55,764 nt of DNA from Alphaproteobacteria bacterium (GTDB taxonomy: Bacteria; Pseudomonadota; Alphaproteobacteria; Elsterales; Elsteraceae), in the NCBI GenBank assembly GCA_013298565.1, contig JAAFIC010000010.1, positions 1-55,764 of the forward strand. The letters run 5' to 3'. Both the position numbers and the translations under genes were made by a program. Under the pieces are notes generated by a model, which did not search any database, was not told where the DNA came from, and was given only the letters and a program-made list of their open reading frames with translations. Shown in pieces: positions 1 through 8,835 of this stretch. Positions within the stretch are counted from its first letter, which is position 1; each line of letters begins with the position of its first letter.

Positions 1-21
1 CCAACAACGGTGTTCTCCGGC

Positions 22-113
22 GGGAGGGTGGCCGAGTGGCTGAAGGCGACGGTTTGCTAAACCGTTGTACGGGTTAAACCGTACCGTGAGTTCGAATCTC
101 ATCCCTTCCGCCA
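22..113 (+). tRNA. tRNA-Ser (anticodon GCU)
   Basis: Class II tRNA with a long variable arm. The seven-base acceptor stem (22-28 with 103-109) pairs fully with one G-U, the anticodon GCT lies at 56-58 in the loop TTGCTAA, the T arm carries GTTCGAATC, and CCA is encoded at 111-113. It decodes AGC/AGU serine codons. The next gene ends only 28 bases downstream on the opposite strand, the usual position of an integrated element, but I saw no second copy of the tRNA 3' end in the window. Confidence 0.97.
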
Positions 114-141
114 ACTTCTTCTTTTTATGTATAGATTATTA

Positions 142-1470
142 TCAAATTCCATCCCGGCGTTCGGATGTTGCCTCTTTGCGTAAGGAAATAGTCTTCACCA
201 ACTCTTCCGAAAACGGCGAATCGATGAAATGCGCCTTCGGTAAGCGGCGATGCAAAACTTCTTTGAGTTGGTCGCGTGGAACCCGGAAAAATTCTTTCCG
301 GTCGTTGATTTTATTGATCCGGTAAGCGTTAAAAGCCATTTGAAGTTCTCGTTCCAGCTTCGGAGCATCCTCGGTAAAGACCAGGGCATGTACGTCGAAT
401 GGGAAAGGAACTGACGCATCCCCCAATTCCCGAACCCGGTCGAGCGGATCAAGACGGCGGGTCATGCCGATCTTGAATACGTCTTTTCCAAAGGCACCGT
501 AATTGCTGACAACGTAAACGTGGCCAACGCGAGTCTGTTCCGCCATCGATAACGCACGCTCCTTGGCTTGATGCGCTTGTCGTAGTTTTTCTTCCAGCAT
601 CTGAATCCGTTTTTCAAGCACCGCTCGCGCCGAACCTGCTAACTGTGCCGCTTCGGCCCGCGCGCGCTCAATGGCCGCCACTGCCGTATCTTCGTCCTTC
701 TCGGCGCGCTTGATAGCGGCTTGCAATTCTCGCTGCGCTTTTTCTTCCTCACGGACCGCTTCCCGCTCTTCCCGCATTCGGTCTCGTTCCTGCTGTTGAG
801 CCAGTCTTTCCCGATGGGTCGCCTCCAACTCTCTCAGTTTTAACGCTACATACGGTTCGGCCAAAGTGACTGCACTGCTTTCGTTCAGTTTGTCGATGGC
901 TGTAGCCGACTTGCGGATGCGATCCTGTGCCGTATCGTGATTTTTCCAGGTGGTGCGAGCGATAATGACCTCACATTCATTATTAAAGGCCCGAAGGGCC
1001 ATCTTTGCCGCTCGATCACTCAGTTTCTGGCCTTCCTTAGCGCTTCCGTCGATTGTCCACGTCTTGTTCGTGACCGTCGCCTGACCGGCTTTTAGCATCG
1101 CTTTCTGGCGATCCTTTAATCGTTCAATCTCGACACGGTAGGTTTCGGATGATTCCAAATCCTCAACCAAGTCGTAATGACCCACCTCAGCCAGATCGAC
1201 CGTATCTTGCAAGGAGTTAACCTCACGGCTCAACTGCACTCGCCGAGCCTCTAACGGTTGAAGTTGGGCTTCGATTTCCGCCCGCTTCGCCTGAATTCCT
1301 GCAACCTCTTGCCTAGCTTGTATCACTGCGGCTTCTACATCAGCGATCTTGTTATAGCGCGTCAGCCGTGCCGACAACCGCTTGATTTTTCGACGGTGGG
1401 TAAACGCCAAAACTAGCAAATACGCCCAGCTAATGAGCAGAAAAATTGCAAAAACTGCGCTCGCTTCCAT
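142..1470 (-). CDS. Membrane-anchored coiled-coil protein with DUF4041 and GIY-YIG (T5orf172/MUG113) domains
   Basis: 442 residues. Residues 1-23 form one hydrophobic segment followed by basic residues, so the protein is probably anchored in the inner membrane with the rest in the cytoplasm. Residues about 35-125 and 205-312 are long, highly charged coiled coils; the part between (about 130-205, around WTIDGSAKEGQKLSDRAAKM) resembles DUF4041. Residues 316-398 form a GIY-YIG-like domain of the T5orf172/MUG113 type: HVYVVSN, then FKIGMTRR, an Arg-Glu pair near 347, and ending NDRKEFF. Such domains occur in phage and accessory-island proteins of largely unknown function; nuclease activity is inferred. 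Start supported by GGGAGA upstream. Base composition looks lower in GC than its neighbours, and the gene faces tRNA-Ser, both compatible with acquisition. Confidence 0.8.
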   Translation of the reverse strand: MEASAVFAIFLLISWAYLLVLAFTHRRKIKRLSARLTRYNKIADVEAAVIQARQEVAGIQAKRAEIEAQLQPLEARRVQLSREVNSLQDTVDLAEVGHYDLVEDLESSETYRVEIERLKDRQKAMLKAGQATVTNKTWTIDGSAKEGQKLSDRAAKMALRAFNNECEVIIARTTWKNHDTAQDRIRKSATAIDKLNESSAVTLAEPYVALKLRELEATHRERLAQQQERDRMREEREAVREEEKAQRELQAAIKRAEKDEDTAVAAIERARAEAAQLAGSARAVLEKRIQMLEEKLRQAHQAKERALSMAEQTRVGHVYVVSNYGAFGKDVFKIGMTRRLDPLDRVRELGDASVPFPFDVHALVFTEDAPKLERELQMAFNAYRINKINDRKEFFRVPRDQLKEVLHRRLPKAHFIDSPFSEELVKTISLRKEATSERRDGI

Positions 1471-1700
1471 AAATCCCTATCTCCCTCATTATTTATATAT
1501 CTGAAATAGCAAGGCGCTGTGCCTAAAAGTCAAGTTCAGTGCGAGTTTAAGAGAAAACCAGTTAACGACTCCAGCCCGAGGCACCCTCGAAACATCTGTC
1601 ATTTTAATCGTGTTTTGAGAGCAGCTTTCCCCCCACTGAATCTGGCGAAATTCCCCAAGGTTTCTGCTATAGGAGTTCTGCTGAAAACGGAGAGTGAAAG

Positions 1701-4103
1701 ATGGCGCGCCCGGAGTCTGGTCGAAACGTACCGCGCCCGTGGTGGCGTCGCTTTCTGCGCGGGGTTGTCGGCGGGTTGCTGCTGCTCTGTTTTGCTCTCG
1801 CGGGGCTAGCGCTTTACCTTCGCACTGGCCTGCCGGATTTAACCGGGCGCGTTGCCGTTGCCGGGCTTCAGCATGACGTAGGTGTGTATCGCGATGAGGA
1901 CGGGGTGCCGCATATTTTTGCGCGCACTGCCGCCGATGGCTACCGGGCGCTCGGGTATGTTCATGCTCAAGACCGACTGTTTCAGATGGATCTCATGCGC
2001 CGTTTAGCCTCGGGCCGTCTTGCCGAGGCGATTGGCGGGCTGGGGCTGGAGAGCGACCGATTTATGCGAACGCTCGGGCTGCGCGCGCTGGCGACGCAAG
2101 ATTTTCCCGGTCTTTCGGTTGATACGCGCGCGGCCCTCATTGCTTATTCCGAAGGGGTGAATAGTTACCTTTATCACCGTACGGGGGCGCTACCGCCTGA
2201 ATACCTGCTGTTCCCCACCCCGGAACCTTGGACGCCAACCGATAGCCTGCTGTGGGGCAAGCTGATGGGCATGGCGCTATCCGGCAATTGGCGGGATGAA
2301 GCCTTGCGCGCCCGGATGCTGGGGCAAGGGATGCCGCCTGCCACCATTGATCTTCTATTTGGGCGAGTAACGCCGCCGCGCCAACAGGCGGAAGGCGGTG
2401 CCGATTTCTGGCGTAGCCTCGATCCTGCGTTGGGCCGCGCCTTGGCATCGCTGCCGCCGATAGCCGAGCCGCGCACCGCCTCCAATGCCTGGGCGCTGGC
2501 GGGAAGCCTAACGGCCAGCGGCAAGCCGTTGCTGGCGTCGGACCCGCATTTGAGCCTGACTATGCCGTCGCTGTGGTATCTGGCGCGGATCGTAACCGGG
2601 GACGGGATTCGCGTGGGGGCAACCGTTCCCGGTGTGCCGTTCCTCATTTTAGGTCATAATGGTCGCTTGGCTTGGGGAATGACCACGACCGGGGCTGATA
2701 CGCAGGATCTAGTCATCGAGCGCCTCACCGAAGGCCGCAAGGATGCCGTGGATCGCGCGCTGGAGCCACCCGAGACGCTCGAAACCCAGACCGAAATCCT
2801 CCAGGTTCGCTGGGGCGCGGATGAGACGATTACCGTGCGCAGCAGCCGCAATGGCCCCATTCTCTCGGACGTGCCGAACATCACTGCGGACGTTGCCGAA
2901 GATCGGCATCTCGTCGCGCTCAAGGCGACATTTTTGATACCGGGGGACCGGTCCGCCGATGCGCTGATGGACCTCAATAACGCCCTAGACTGGGGCAGCT
3001 TCACTGCCGCTCTCAGCCTATTTGCGGCCCCGATGCAGAACTTTCTAATGGCGAGCGAAGACGGCACTATTGGAATGCTCTCGGCGGCTAAAATTCCCGT
3101 GCGAAGCGGTCATGACGGCTGGGTGCCCGCGTCGGGCTGGAAGCGCGAGGGCGAATGGGCCGGGTTTGTGCCGAACGCCCTGCTGCCCCAGTGGCGTGAC
3201 CCCAAGCAAGGCTATGTTGCCAATGCCAATAATGCCGTCGTCACGCCCGATTATCCGGTGCAGGTAGCGCTGAATTGGGAAGATTCCTTCCGGGGCGACC
3301 GTTTGGCCGAACGGCTTGAGGGCGCACACAATCGGCAAATGGCGGATGAAGCTGCGCTTCAGATGGATATTGTTTCGCCTTTTGCGGTGGAGATACTCAA
3401 AAGCCTCGGTACTTGGGAGCCTGCGGATAAGGGCGCCCGCCAAGCCCTGCACGATCTACGCGCGTGGGATAAGCACATGCGCGCAGACAGTCGCCTGCCG
3501 CTACTGTTCGCCCGATTTGCTCAAAATCTCGCCGAAGCGATGTTAGCCGACGATCTGGCGGCGTTAAGCGTGGGCGATACCAGCCGTAGGCCGTGGCGAC
3601 CGCGCGCCGGCGTAATCCTGGAACTTCTCAAAACCAACTCGGCCCTGTGCGATGATTCCCGAACCGCGCCAATCGAAACCTGCCAAGATCAAGTGAGTAG
3701 CGCCCTGCGCCAAGCCGCCACGGATACGGGCAGCCGCGATACCTGGGGCGTAGTACACCAGGCCCGGCACGATCATCCAGTCTTCGGGCGAATTCCTGGC
3801 CTCGGCAGGTTATTCGGGCGCGCGTTTCCGGCGGATGGCGGCAATGATACGCTGTTGCGAATGGCGTCGCGCGGCAGCAGTTTTTCGGCGGTTCATGGGG
3901 CGGGGTTCCGCGCGGTTTACGATCTGGCGGACCTGGACGGCTCGGGCTTTATTATCTCAACGGGGCAATCGGGCCATGTGTTCTCACCTTATTATGCGTC
4001 TTTCCTAAAGCGGGCGCAGGAGGGCAAACTGCGCCCGCTCACGGGAACCCCCGCCCTGTTGGCGCGGAGTGGCGCAGCCCTCCTAACCCTCACCCCGCCC
4101 TAA
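1701..4103 (+). CDS. Penicillin acylase family protein (S45 N-terminal nucleophile hydrolase)
   Basis: 800 residues, the usual length of the precursor of penicillin, cephalosporin and acyl-homoserine-lactone acylases. Residues 22-42 are a hydrophobic signal or anchor segment after a basic start, so export to the periplasm is likely. The family maturation site is at PRTASNAW: Ser261 would become the N-terminal nucleophile of the beta subunit after self-cleavage, followed by the family block SGKPLLASDPHLSLTMP. The substrate (beta-lactam side chain, N-acyl-homoserine lactone or another amide) cannot be told from sequence. ATG preceded by GGAGAGTGAAAG. Threonine ammonia-lyase starts 12 bases after the stop, so the two are probably cotranscribed, although no shared pathway is obvious. 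Confidence 0.93.
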   Translation: MARPESGRNVPRPWWRRFLRGVVGGLLLLCFALAGLALYLRTGLPDLTGRVAVAGLQHDVGVYRDEDGVPHIFARTAADGYRALGYVHAQDRLFQMDLMRRLASGRLAEAIGGLGLESDRFMRTLGLRALATQDFPGLSVDTRAALIAYSEGVNSYLYHRTGALPPEYLLFPTPEPWTPTDSLLWGKLMGMALSGNWRDEALRARMLGQGMPPATIDLLFGRVTPPRQQAEGGADFWRSLDPALGRALASLPPIAEPRTASNAWALAGSLTASGKPLLASDPHLSLTMPSLWYLARIVTGDGIRVGATVPGVPFLILGHNGRLAWGMTTTGADTQDLVIERLTEGRKDAVDRALEPPETLETQTEILQVRWGADETITVRSSRNGPILSDVPNITADVAEDRHLVALKATFLIPGDRSADALMDLNNALDWGSFTAALSLFAAPMQNFLMASEDGTIGMLSAAKIPVRSGHDGWVPASGWKREGEWAGFVPNALLPQWRDPKQGYVANANNAVVTPDYPVQVALNWEDSFRGDRLAERLEGAHNRQMADEAALQMDIVSPFAVEILKSLGTWEPADKGARQALHDLRAWDKHMRADSRLPLLFARFAQNLAEAMLADDLAALSVGDTSRRPWRPRAGVILELLKTNSALCDDSRTAPIETCQDQVSSALRQAATDTGSRDTWGVVHQARHDHPVFGRIPGLGRLFGRAFPADGGNDTLLRMASRGSSFSAVHGAGFRAVYDLADLDGSGFIISTGQSGHVFSPYYASFLKRAQEGKLRPLTGTPALLARSGAALLTLTPP

Positions 4104-4115
4104 GACGAGAAATCC

Positions 4116-5324
4116 ATGCCCTTAACCTTCGATGCAATTTCTGCGGCGGCTAATCGGCTGCACGGGGCCGTTCTCCATACTCCGACGGTCGAAGCGCGTG
4201 CCTTGTCGGCCAAGCTCGGGCTGCGGGTGTCGCTGAAGCTGGAAACGCTGCAACGCACGGGGAGCTTTAAGGAGCGCGGGGCGCTTAACCGCCTGTTGTT
4301 GCTAACCGAAACCGAGCGCAATGTCGGCGTTATCGCGGCCTCCGCCGGAAACCACGCGCAGGGCCTCGCCTATCACGGTCAGCGCTTGGGCATTCCGGTA
4401 ACAATCTGTATGCCCGCGCATACGCCGTTTGTAAAAGTAGCGAAAACCGCGCGCTACGGGGCCAATATCGTGCTCATCGGGGCCGATTTTTCGCAAGCGG
4501 AAGCCGCTGCTAACCGACTGGCGAAAGAGCGCGGGCTAACCCTGGTGCATCCCTACGATGACCTCGGCGTGATGGCCGGGCAAGGTACCATCGGGCTTGA
4601 AATACTGAATGATCGGCCAGACATTGATACGCTGATCGTGCCCATTGGGGGTGGCGGGTTGCTGGCCGGGATCGCTTGCGCTGCCAAGCATCTCAACCCC
4701 ACCTGCCGCTTGATCGGTGTGCAGGTGGCAGGGTTCGATGCCATGCGCCGCGTGCTCGCAGGCGATCCGCCGCCGCCGGGCGGGATGACGTTGGCGGAAG
4801 GCATCGCGGTCAAAACGCCAGGGCACTTAACCCGCATAGTGCTTCAAGATTTGGTTGATGAGATCGTGACGGTCGATGAAGACCGGATCGAGCAAGCCGT
4901 GCAAATCATCGCCGAAACCCAGAATCTGATTGCCGAAGGCGCGGGTGCTGCCGGGGTTGCCGCCCTGTTGGCAAAACCGGAGCATTTTATCGGCAAGAAC
5001 GTCGGAACTCTATTGTGTGGTGGCAATATTGATGCGCGCTTGCTCTCCTCCATTCTCATGCGCGGGTTGGTGCGCGATGGGCGGCTGGTGCGGATTCGCT
5101 CGGAACTCGGGGATTTACCCGGCACACTGGCGCGCTACTCAGATGTTATCGGCAAGGCAGGCGGCAATATCGTCGAGGTCCACCACCAGCGCATGTTCCT
5201 CGACGTGCCAATCAAACAAACCGAAATCGACACGATGATGGAAGCGCGCGGGGCCGATCACGTGCGCGATATTCTGGAAGCCCTCAACGAGGCGAGCTTT
5301 CCATCACGACTGCTAACCGATTGA
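4116..5324 (+). CDS. Threonine ammonia-lyase, short form with one ACT domain
   Basis: 402 residues. Deaminates L-threonine to 2-oxobutanoate and ammonia using pyridoxal phosphate, the entry step to isoleucine or a catabolic route. The PLP lysine is K52 in TGSFKERGALNR; the glycine-rich phosphate loop is PIGGGGLLAG. Residues about 325-402 (starting ELGDLPGTLARYSDVIGKAG) form a C-terminal ACT regulatory domain, the architecture of the roughly 400-residue forms (tdcB/ilvA-like) rather than the long E. coli IlvA. Whether it is the biosynthetic enzyme is undecided because no other ilv gene is nearby. Its last 12 bases overlap the convergent flavin reductase gene. Confidence 0.93.
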   Translation: MPLTFDAISAAANRLHGAVLHTPTVEARALSAKLGLRVSLKLETLQRTGSFKERGALNRLLLLTETERNVGVIAASAGNHAQGLAYHGQRLGIPVTICMPAHTPFVKVAKTARYGANIVLIGADFSQAEAAANRLAKERGLTLVHPYDDLGVMAGQGTIGLEILNDRPDIDTLIVPIGGGGLLAGIACAAKHLNPTCRLIGVQVAGFDAMRRVLAGDPPPPGGMTLAEGIAVKTPGHLTRIVLQDLVDEIVTVDEDRIEQAVQIIAETQNLIAEGAGAAGVAALLAKPEHFIGKNVGTLLCGGNIDARLLSSILMRGLVRDGRLVRIRSELGDLPGTLARYSDVIGKAGGNIVEVHHQRMFLDVPIKQTEIDTMMEARGADHVRDILEALNEASFPSRLLTD

Positions 5325-5816
5325 CTGGAGTCGGGCGTAACGGCCTCGGAAATACAGCAGTGGTGGCGAATCTGCGCCCGCCGATAACTTTTCGACCTGC
5401 CCAAGAATCAGCACATGGTCCCCCGCGTCAATGCGGTTGAACACCCTACATTCAAAATGCGCGAGGCAGCCCGGCAACACCGGCACGTCACCCACGCCTA
5501 GAATCGGCTGAAGGTTGCCGAAACGATCCTCCCCCGCTTTGGCGAAACGGCGGCTAAGATCTTCCTGATCGGCGGCCAGGAAGTGCAGGGCGAAGTGGGT
5601 GTGGGTTTGGAACGCTGCCAGCACCCCCGCCTTCCGATCCAAGCAAAAAGAAACCAAGGGTGGCTCTAGCGAAACCGAGGCGAAGGAGTTGATCGTACAG
5701 CCGACAGGCCCCCCATCGGCATCGCACGTTGTAACGATGGCAATCCCTGTGGCAAAATTGCCTAGCGCATTTCTAAGGTCGTGCGCATTAAACTGCGTAT
5801 TGGCTATCGTATCCAT
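5313..5816 (-). CDS. Flavin reductase family protein (FMN-binding split barrel)
   Basis: About 167 residues. NALGNFATGIAIVTT, GCTINSFASVSLEPPLVSFC and the later FECRVF, GDHVLILGQVE blocks are those of short-chain flavin reductases (HpaC/RutF-like) that supply reduced flavin to a monooxygenase. No partner monooxygenase is in the window, so the role is open. I place the start at the ATG at 5816, which has GAGG eight bases upstream and gives the usual N-terminus shortly before the LRNALG block; an in-frame ATG at 5855 would add 13 residues and has a weaker site. Convergent with, and overlapping, the threonine ammonia-lyase gene. Confidence 0.88.
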   Translation of the reverse strand: MDTIANTQFNAHDLRNALGNFATGIAIVTTCDADGGPVGCTINSFASVSLEPPLVSFCLDRKAGVLAAFQTHTHFALHFLAADQEDLSRRFAKAGEDRFGNLQPILGVGDVPVLPGCLAHFECRVFNRIDAGDHVLILGQVEKLSAGADSPPLLYFRGRYARLQSIG

Positions 5817-6037
5817 CGGTTCGGCCTCGGATTGGGGGTCGGGTTGCAGCACCATGCTTCTAACACGATCTCATATCCTTTTGCCAAGCCATTGTAATAC
5901 GTATGAATTTCATTGGTTGCCTTGACGACACTGACCTTCGCTGGTAAACCCTACGGAGAGAAAAATGGGGTAAAGCCTATCCATTGCCTCTCGTGTGTCG
6001 GTTTGGACAATCGGAACAGAACGTCGGAGTTTGGTCC

Positions 6038-6898
6038 ATGCTAAAGATCGCCGGTATCGTCATCATCTTTTTTGCGGTCTTTGGCAGCTTTGCTCTGCTT
6101 GGCGGGCGCTTTGATATTCTCTTCCAACCCGTTGAATTGGTTATTATTGGTGGGGTTGCCATCGGCTCCTACATGATCTCCAACCGTGGTCCGGTTCTGG
6201 CGCAAACGATTGGAGCCGTTGCCAAGATTTTCGGGGGGCGTCGCTATAATAAAGACAGCTATCTCGAACTCCTGAGCCTGCTTTACACGTCCTTCAAGCT
6301 CGCGAAAACTAAGGGCATGTTGGCGCTGGAACAGCATGTGGAAAACCCGCGCGAGAGCAATTTGTTCATGCGCTTTCCAACCTTCATGAACGATCAATCC
6401 TCCTTGGTGTTTTTGTGCGATTATTTGCGCCTGCTCACCTTGGGAACGGATAATCCGCACGAAGTTGAAGCGTTGATGGATGAGGAAATCGAAACTCACC
6501 ATCAAGAATCGATGCAGATTCCGGGTGCGCTTCAGGTTATGGCCGATGCCCTGCCCGCGATTGGGATTGTTGCCGCCGTGCTCGGCGTTATCAAGACGAT
6601 GGCGTTGATCGACCAACCTGCCGCCGTCATCGGCGCGTCTATCGGCGGTGCACTTGTTGGTACGCTCCTTGGGGTTTTGCTCTCCTACGGTTTCGTCGGC
6701 CCGATTGCGACGGCGCTGAAAAACGATGTCGAGGCCGAAATGAAGTTTATGCTGTGCATGAAGGCCGGTATTCTCGCGCACATGCAAGGTTATGCTCCCG
6801 CAGTCTCGGTGGAGTTTGCGCGGAAGGCTTTAATGAGCGACGTTCGTCCCACTTTCTACGAAGTGGAAGCAACGGTTTCGTCGCTGCCGCCGGTTTAA
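6038..6898 (+). CDS. motA: Flagellar motor stator protein MotA
   Basis: 286 residues from the ATG at 6038 (CGGAG seven bases upstream; an in-frame upstream ATG at 5984 would add a non-family tail). Inner-membrane proton-channel subunit that forms the stator with MotB. The first hydrophobic segments are residues 1-20 and 28-48 (FQPVELVIIGGVAIGSYM); a cytoplasmic loop of about 120 residues follows, then ADALPAIGIVAAVLGVIKTM and IGGALVGTLLGVLLSYGFVGPIA, the conserved third and fourth helices with the proline signature. Transcribed with motB 50 bases downstream. No other flagellar gene is in the window. Confidence 0.97.
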   Translation: MLKIAGIVIIFFAVFGSFALLGGRFDILFQPVELVIIGGVAIGSYMISNRGPVLAQTIGAVAKIFGGRRYNKDSYLELLSLLYTSFKLAKTKGMLALEQHVENPRESNLFMRFPTFMNDQSSLVFLCDYLRLLTLGTDNPHEVEALMDEEIETHHQESMQIPGALQVMADALPAIGIVAAVLGVIKTMALIDQPAAVIGASIGGALVGTLLGVLLSYGFVGPIATALKNDVEAEMKFMLCMKAGILAHMQGYAPAVSVEFARKALMSDVRPTFYEVEATVSSLPPV

Positions 6899-6948
6899 GG
6901 TTGCTGTGAAGCGCGATAAATCTGCGGAACAGGTAAGAGGATTAGATT

Positions 6949-7947
6949 ATGGCTGCACATAGCTCGAACCTGCCGCCGATCATTATCAAAAAAGTCAAAG
7001 GTGGGCGTCACGATGCCCACGGCTCATCGACTTGGAAAATTGCTTTGGCGGATTTTATGACCGCCATGTTCATTATCTTTCTGATGCTGTGGATTATCAA
7101 TCAAACCACACCAGAACAAAAAGTAGCGATTGCCGAATATTTTGCCCCGGTCAGCGCATCGCGTAACCCGTCGGGATCTGGGCAAATGTTAAGCGGTGAG
7201 ACGATTAGTAAAGACGGCGCGCTAAAGAACCCCTCCGCCCCGCTTGGAACGCCTGGCGGTGGCCCCTCCCTGCCGAAAGAAGGCGATGGGAATACTGATG
7301 TCCCCGGCTATCCCGGCGCGCTGCCAAAGCCGCTCGGCGTTGAAACCGAACCCGGCGCGCTCTCCGGTCAAAAGATTCAATCGCCGCCTGCCTCCGAGGT
7401 AGAGCGCCAAGTGCGTCAAGCCTTGCAAGGCGTTGCCGAGCTTCAAGGTTTTCAGGCGAATGTTCAGTTCGCGCAAACCCAAGAGGGCACTCGTATTGAT
7501 CTGGTTGACAACGAGAAGCAGGAGCTTTTCCCAAAAGGCAGCGCGCGTCTTTTACCGCAGACCGAAAAGCTGATGGCACAGGTGGCTAAGATTGTTGCCA
7601 GCGTGCCCAACAAAGTTGCCATCTCGGGCCATACCGATGCCATAGGCTTCGGTCCAAAGTCGCAATATGATAACTGGGATTTATCGGCAGACCGCGCCAA
7701 TGCTAGCCGCCGTGCCCTTACCCGCAACGGTATTGCCGATGATCGCATTGCGTCGGTAGAAGGTAAGGCTGACCGCGAGCCGAAGATGCCTGAAGACCCC
7801 AAAGCTGCCAGTAATCGCCGTATTTCGATCACGCTGCTGAACGAGCCGGTTGCGCCCGCTCCTGCTGGCGGGGCAACATCAGCATCTAGTGCGCCAATAG
7901 CGCCCCCGCCCCCCGGCCCCGATGGTCGTTTAATCCCGCGTCAGTAG
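6949..7947 (+). CDS. motB: Flagellar motor protein MotB
   Basis: 332 residues. Peptidoglycan-anchored stator subunit. The single transmembrane helix IALADFMTAMFIIFLMLWII carries D35, the proton-binding aspartate. A Pro/Gly-rich periplasmic linker (about 60-145) leads to an OmpA/MotB peptidoglycan-binding domain at about 180-285, recognisable from VAISGHTDAIGFG, NWDLSADRANASRRAL and SNRRISITLL. The C-terminal 35 residues are Ala/Pro-rich. GAGG lies upstream of the ATG. A strong terminator follows the stop codon. Confidence 0.96.
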   Translation: MAAHSSNLPPIIIKKVKGGRHDAHGSSTWKIALADFMTAMFIIFLMLWIINQTTPEQKVAIAEYFAPVSASRNPSGSGQMLSGETISKDGALKNPSAPLGTPGGGPSLPKEGDGNTDVPGYPGALPKPLGVETEPGALSGQKIQSPPASEVERQVRQALQGVAELQGFQANVQFAQTQEGTRIDLVDNEKQELFPKGSARLLPQTEKLMAQVAKIVASVPNKVAISGHTDAIGFGPKSQYDNWDLSADRANASRRALTRNGIADDRIASVEGKADREPKMPEDPKAASNRRISITLLNEPVAPAPAGGATSASSAPIAPPPPGPDGRLIPRQ

Positions 7948-7957
7948 CGTCTTTTTC

Positions 7958-7992
7958 ATCTCCCGGCCTTAGCGCCGGGAGATTGCTTTTTG
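7958..7992 (+). terminator. Rho-independent terminator after motB
   Basis: Perfect 10-base stem ATCTCCCGGC (7958-7967) with its complement at 7974-7983, six-base loop, followed by TGCTTTTT. It lies 11 bases past the motB stop and before bpt. Confidence 0.88.
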
Positions 7993-8042
7993 GCGTTAGG
8001 CTTGTCAGGGTTAGGGCAGGACCAACCGAAAGGGGGTACGCC

Positions 8043-8801
8043 ATGACGGATAGACCGGGTTTTGGGGCCACCGGGCTAGAGGGGGCCGCATTAGAGGGGA
8101 TCGTCGAGCCGATCTTCTACCGCACCCGCCCCTTCCCCTGCTCTTACCTGCCGGGCCGCGAAGAAACCCGCGTGCTCACCGAAATCTCCGCCGATATGGC
8201 CGCAGGGGGGTTTTTCGAGTTTCTCCAGCAGTATGGCTTCCGTCGCAGTCAGCGTTATCTCTATCGCCCGGTGTGCGACGGCTGCACGGCCTGTATTCCC
8301 GTGCGTATTCCGGCAGCGCGTTTTATGCCGAACCGCAGTATGCGCCGCGTCCTTCGGCAGAACGGCGATTTACGCGCGAGTTTCGAGCCTGCCCGCGCTA
8401 CCGAAGAACTGTTTGATCTGTTCGGGCGCTATCAGCGCCAGCGCCATGGCGATAGCGATATGGCGCTGATGTCCTATGCAGAGTTCCAACTGCTGATCGA
8501 AGAATCGCCGGTAACGACTGGTTTGCTGCACCTGCGCGACGCGGCGGGGCGGCTGTGGGCGTGTGGGTTAACCGATGTTGGGCGGGATAGTCTCTCGGCG
8601 GTTTATAGCTTCTATGAGCCGGACTACCCGGCGCGCAGCCTTGGTACGCTCATTGTGCTGTCACTGGTGGCCGAGGCGGTGAAGCACGGCCTATCCCACC
8701 TTTACCTCGGCTATTGGATAGAAGACTGCCGCAAAATGGCCTATAAATCCCGCTTCAGCCCGCTCGAAATCTTCGATGGACACCGCTGGATACCTGCCTA
8801 A
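8043..8801 (+). CDS. bpt: Aspartate/glutamate leucyltransferase (Bpt, N-end rule)
   Basis: 252 residues from the ATG at 8043, which has AAGGGGG just upstream. Transfers leucine from Leu-tRNA to proteins with N-terminal Asp or Glu, marking them for ClpS/ClpAP degradation. Family blocks are all present: PCSYLPGREETRVLTE, GFRRSQRYLYRPVCDGCTAC with the conserved cysteines, YQRQRH, SFYEPDYPARSLGTLIVL, and the end GYWIEDCRKMAYKSRFSPLE. Translation upstream to 7983 would use a TTG within the motB terminator and is rejected. The stop codon is followed directly by the palindromic element at 8802-8833. Confidence 0.95.
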   Translation: MTDRPGFGATGLEGAALEGIVEPIFYRTRPFPCSYLPGREETRVLTEISADMAAGGFFEFLQQYGFRRSQRYLYRPVCDGCTACIPVRIPAARFMPNRSMRRVLRQNGDLRASFEPARATEELFDLFGRYQRQRHGDSDMALMSYAEFQLLIEESPVTTGLLHLRDAAGRLWACGLTDVGRDSLSAVYSFYEPDYPARSLGTLIVLSLVAEAVKHGLSHLYLGYWIEDCRKMAYKSRFSPLEIFDGHRWIPA

Positions 8802-8835
8802 AGCGTCTTGCGTCAACCTTTACGCAAGACGCTCT
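8802..8835. repeat. Intergenic palindromic element, copy 1
   Basis: Perfect inverted repeat AGCGTCTTGCGT (8802-8813), loop CAACCTTT, complement 8822-8833. The same arms and the same loop recur at 11143-11178. It fills the space between the convergent stop codons of bpt and pssA, and its last bases overlap the pssA stop codon (8834-8836, CTA on this strand). No U-tract follows on either strand, so it is not a classical terminator. Confidence 0.85.

Noticed and set aside
100-1700. Attachment-site repeat of the tRNA-Ser 3' end
   Set aside because: I looked for a second copy of the T-arm/acceptor sequence around the DUF4041 gene and did not see one, so no att site is claimed.
6041-6787. Minus-strand ORF of 248 codons opposite motA
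   Set aside because: Antisense to motA, with a composition rich in His/Arg/Asn that is typical of a shadow frame.
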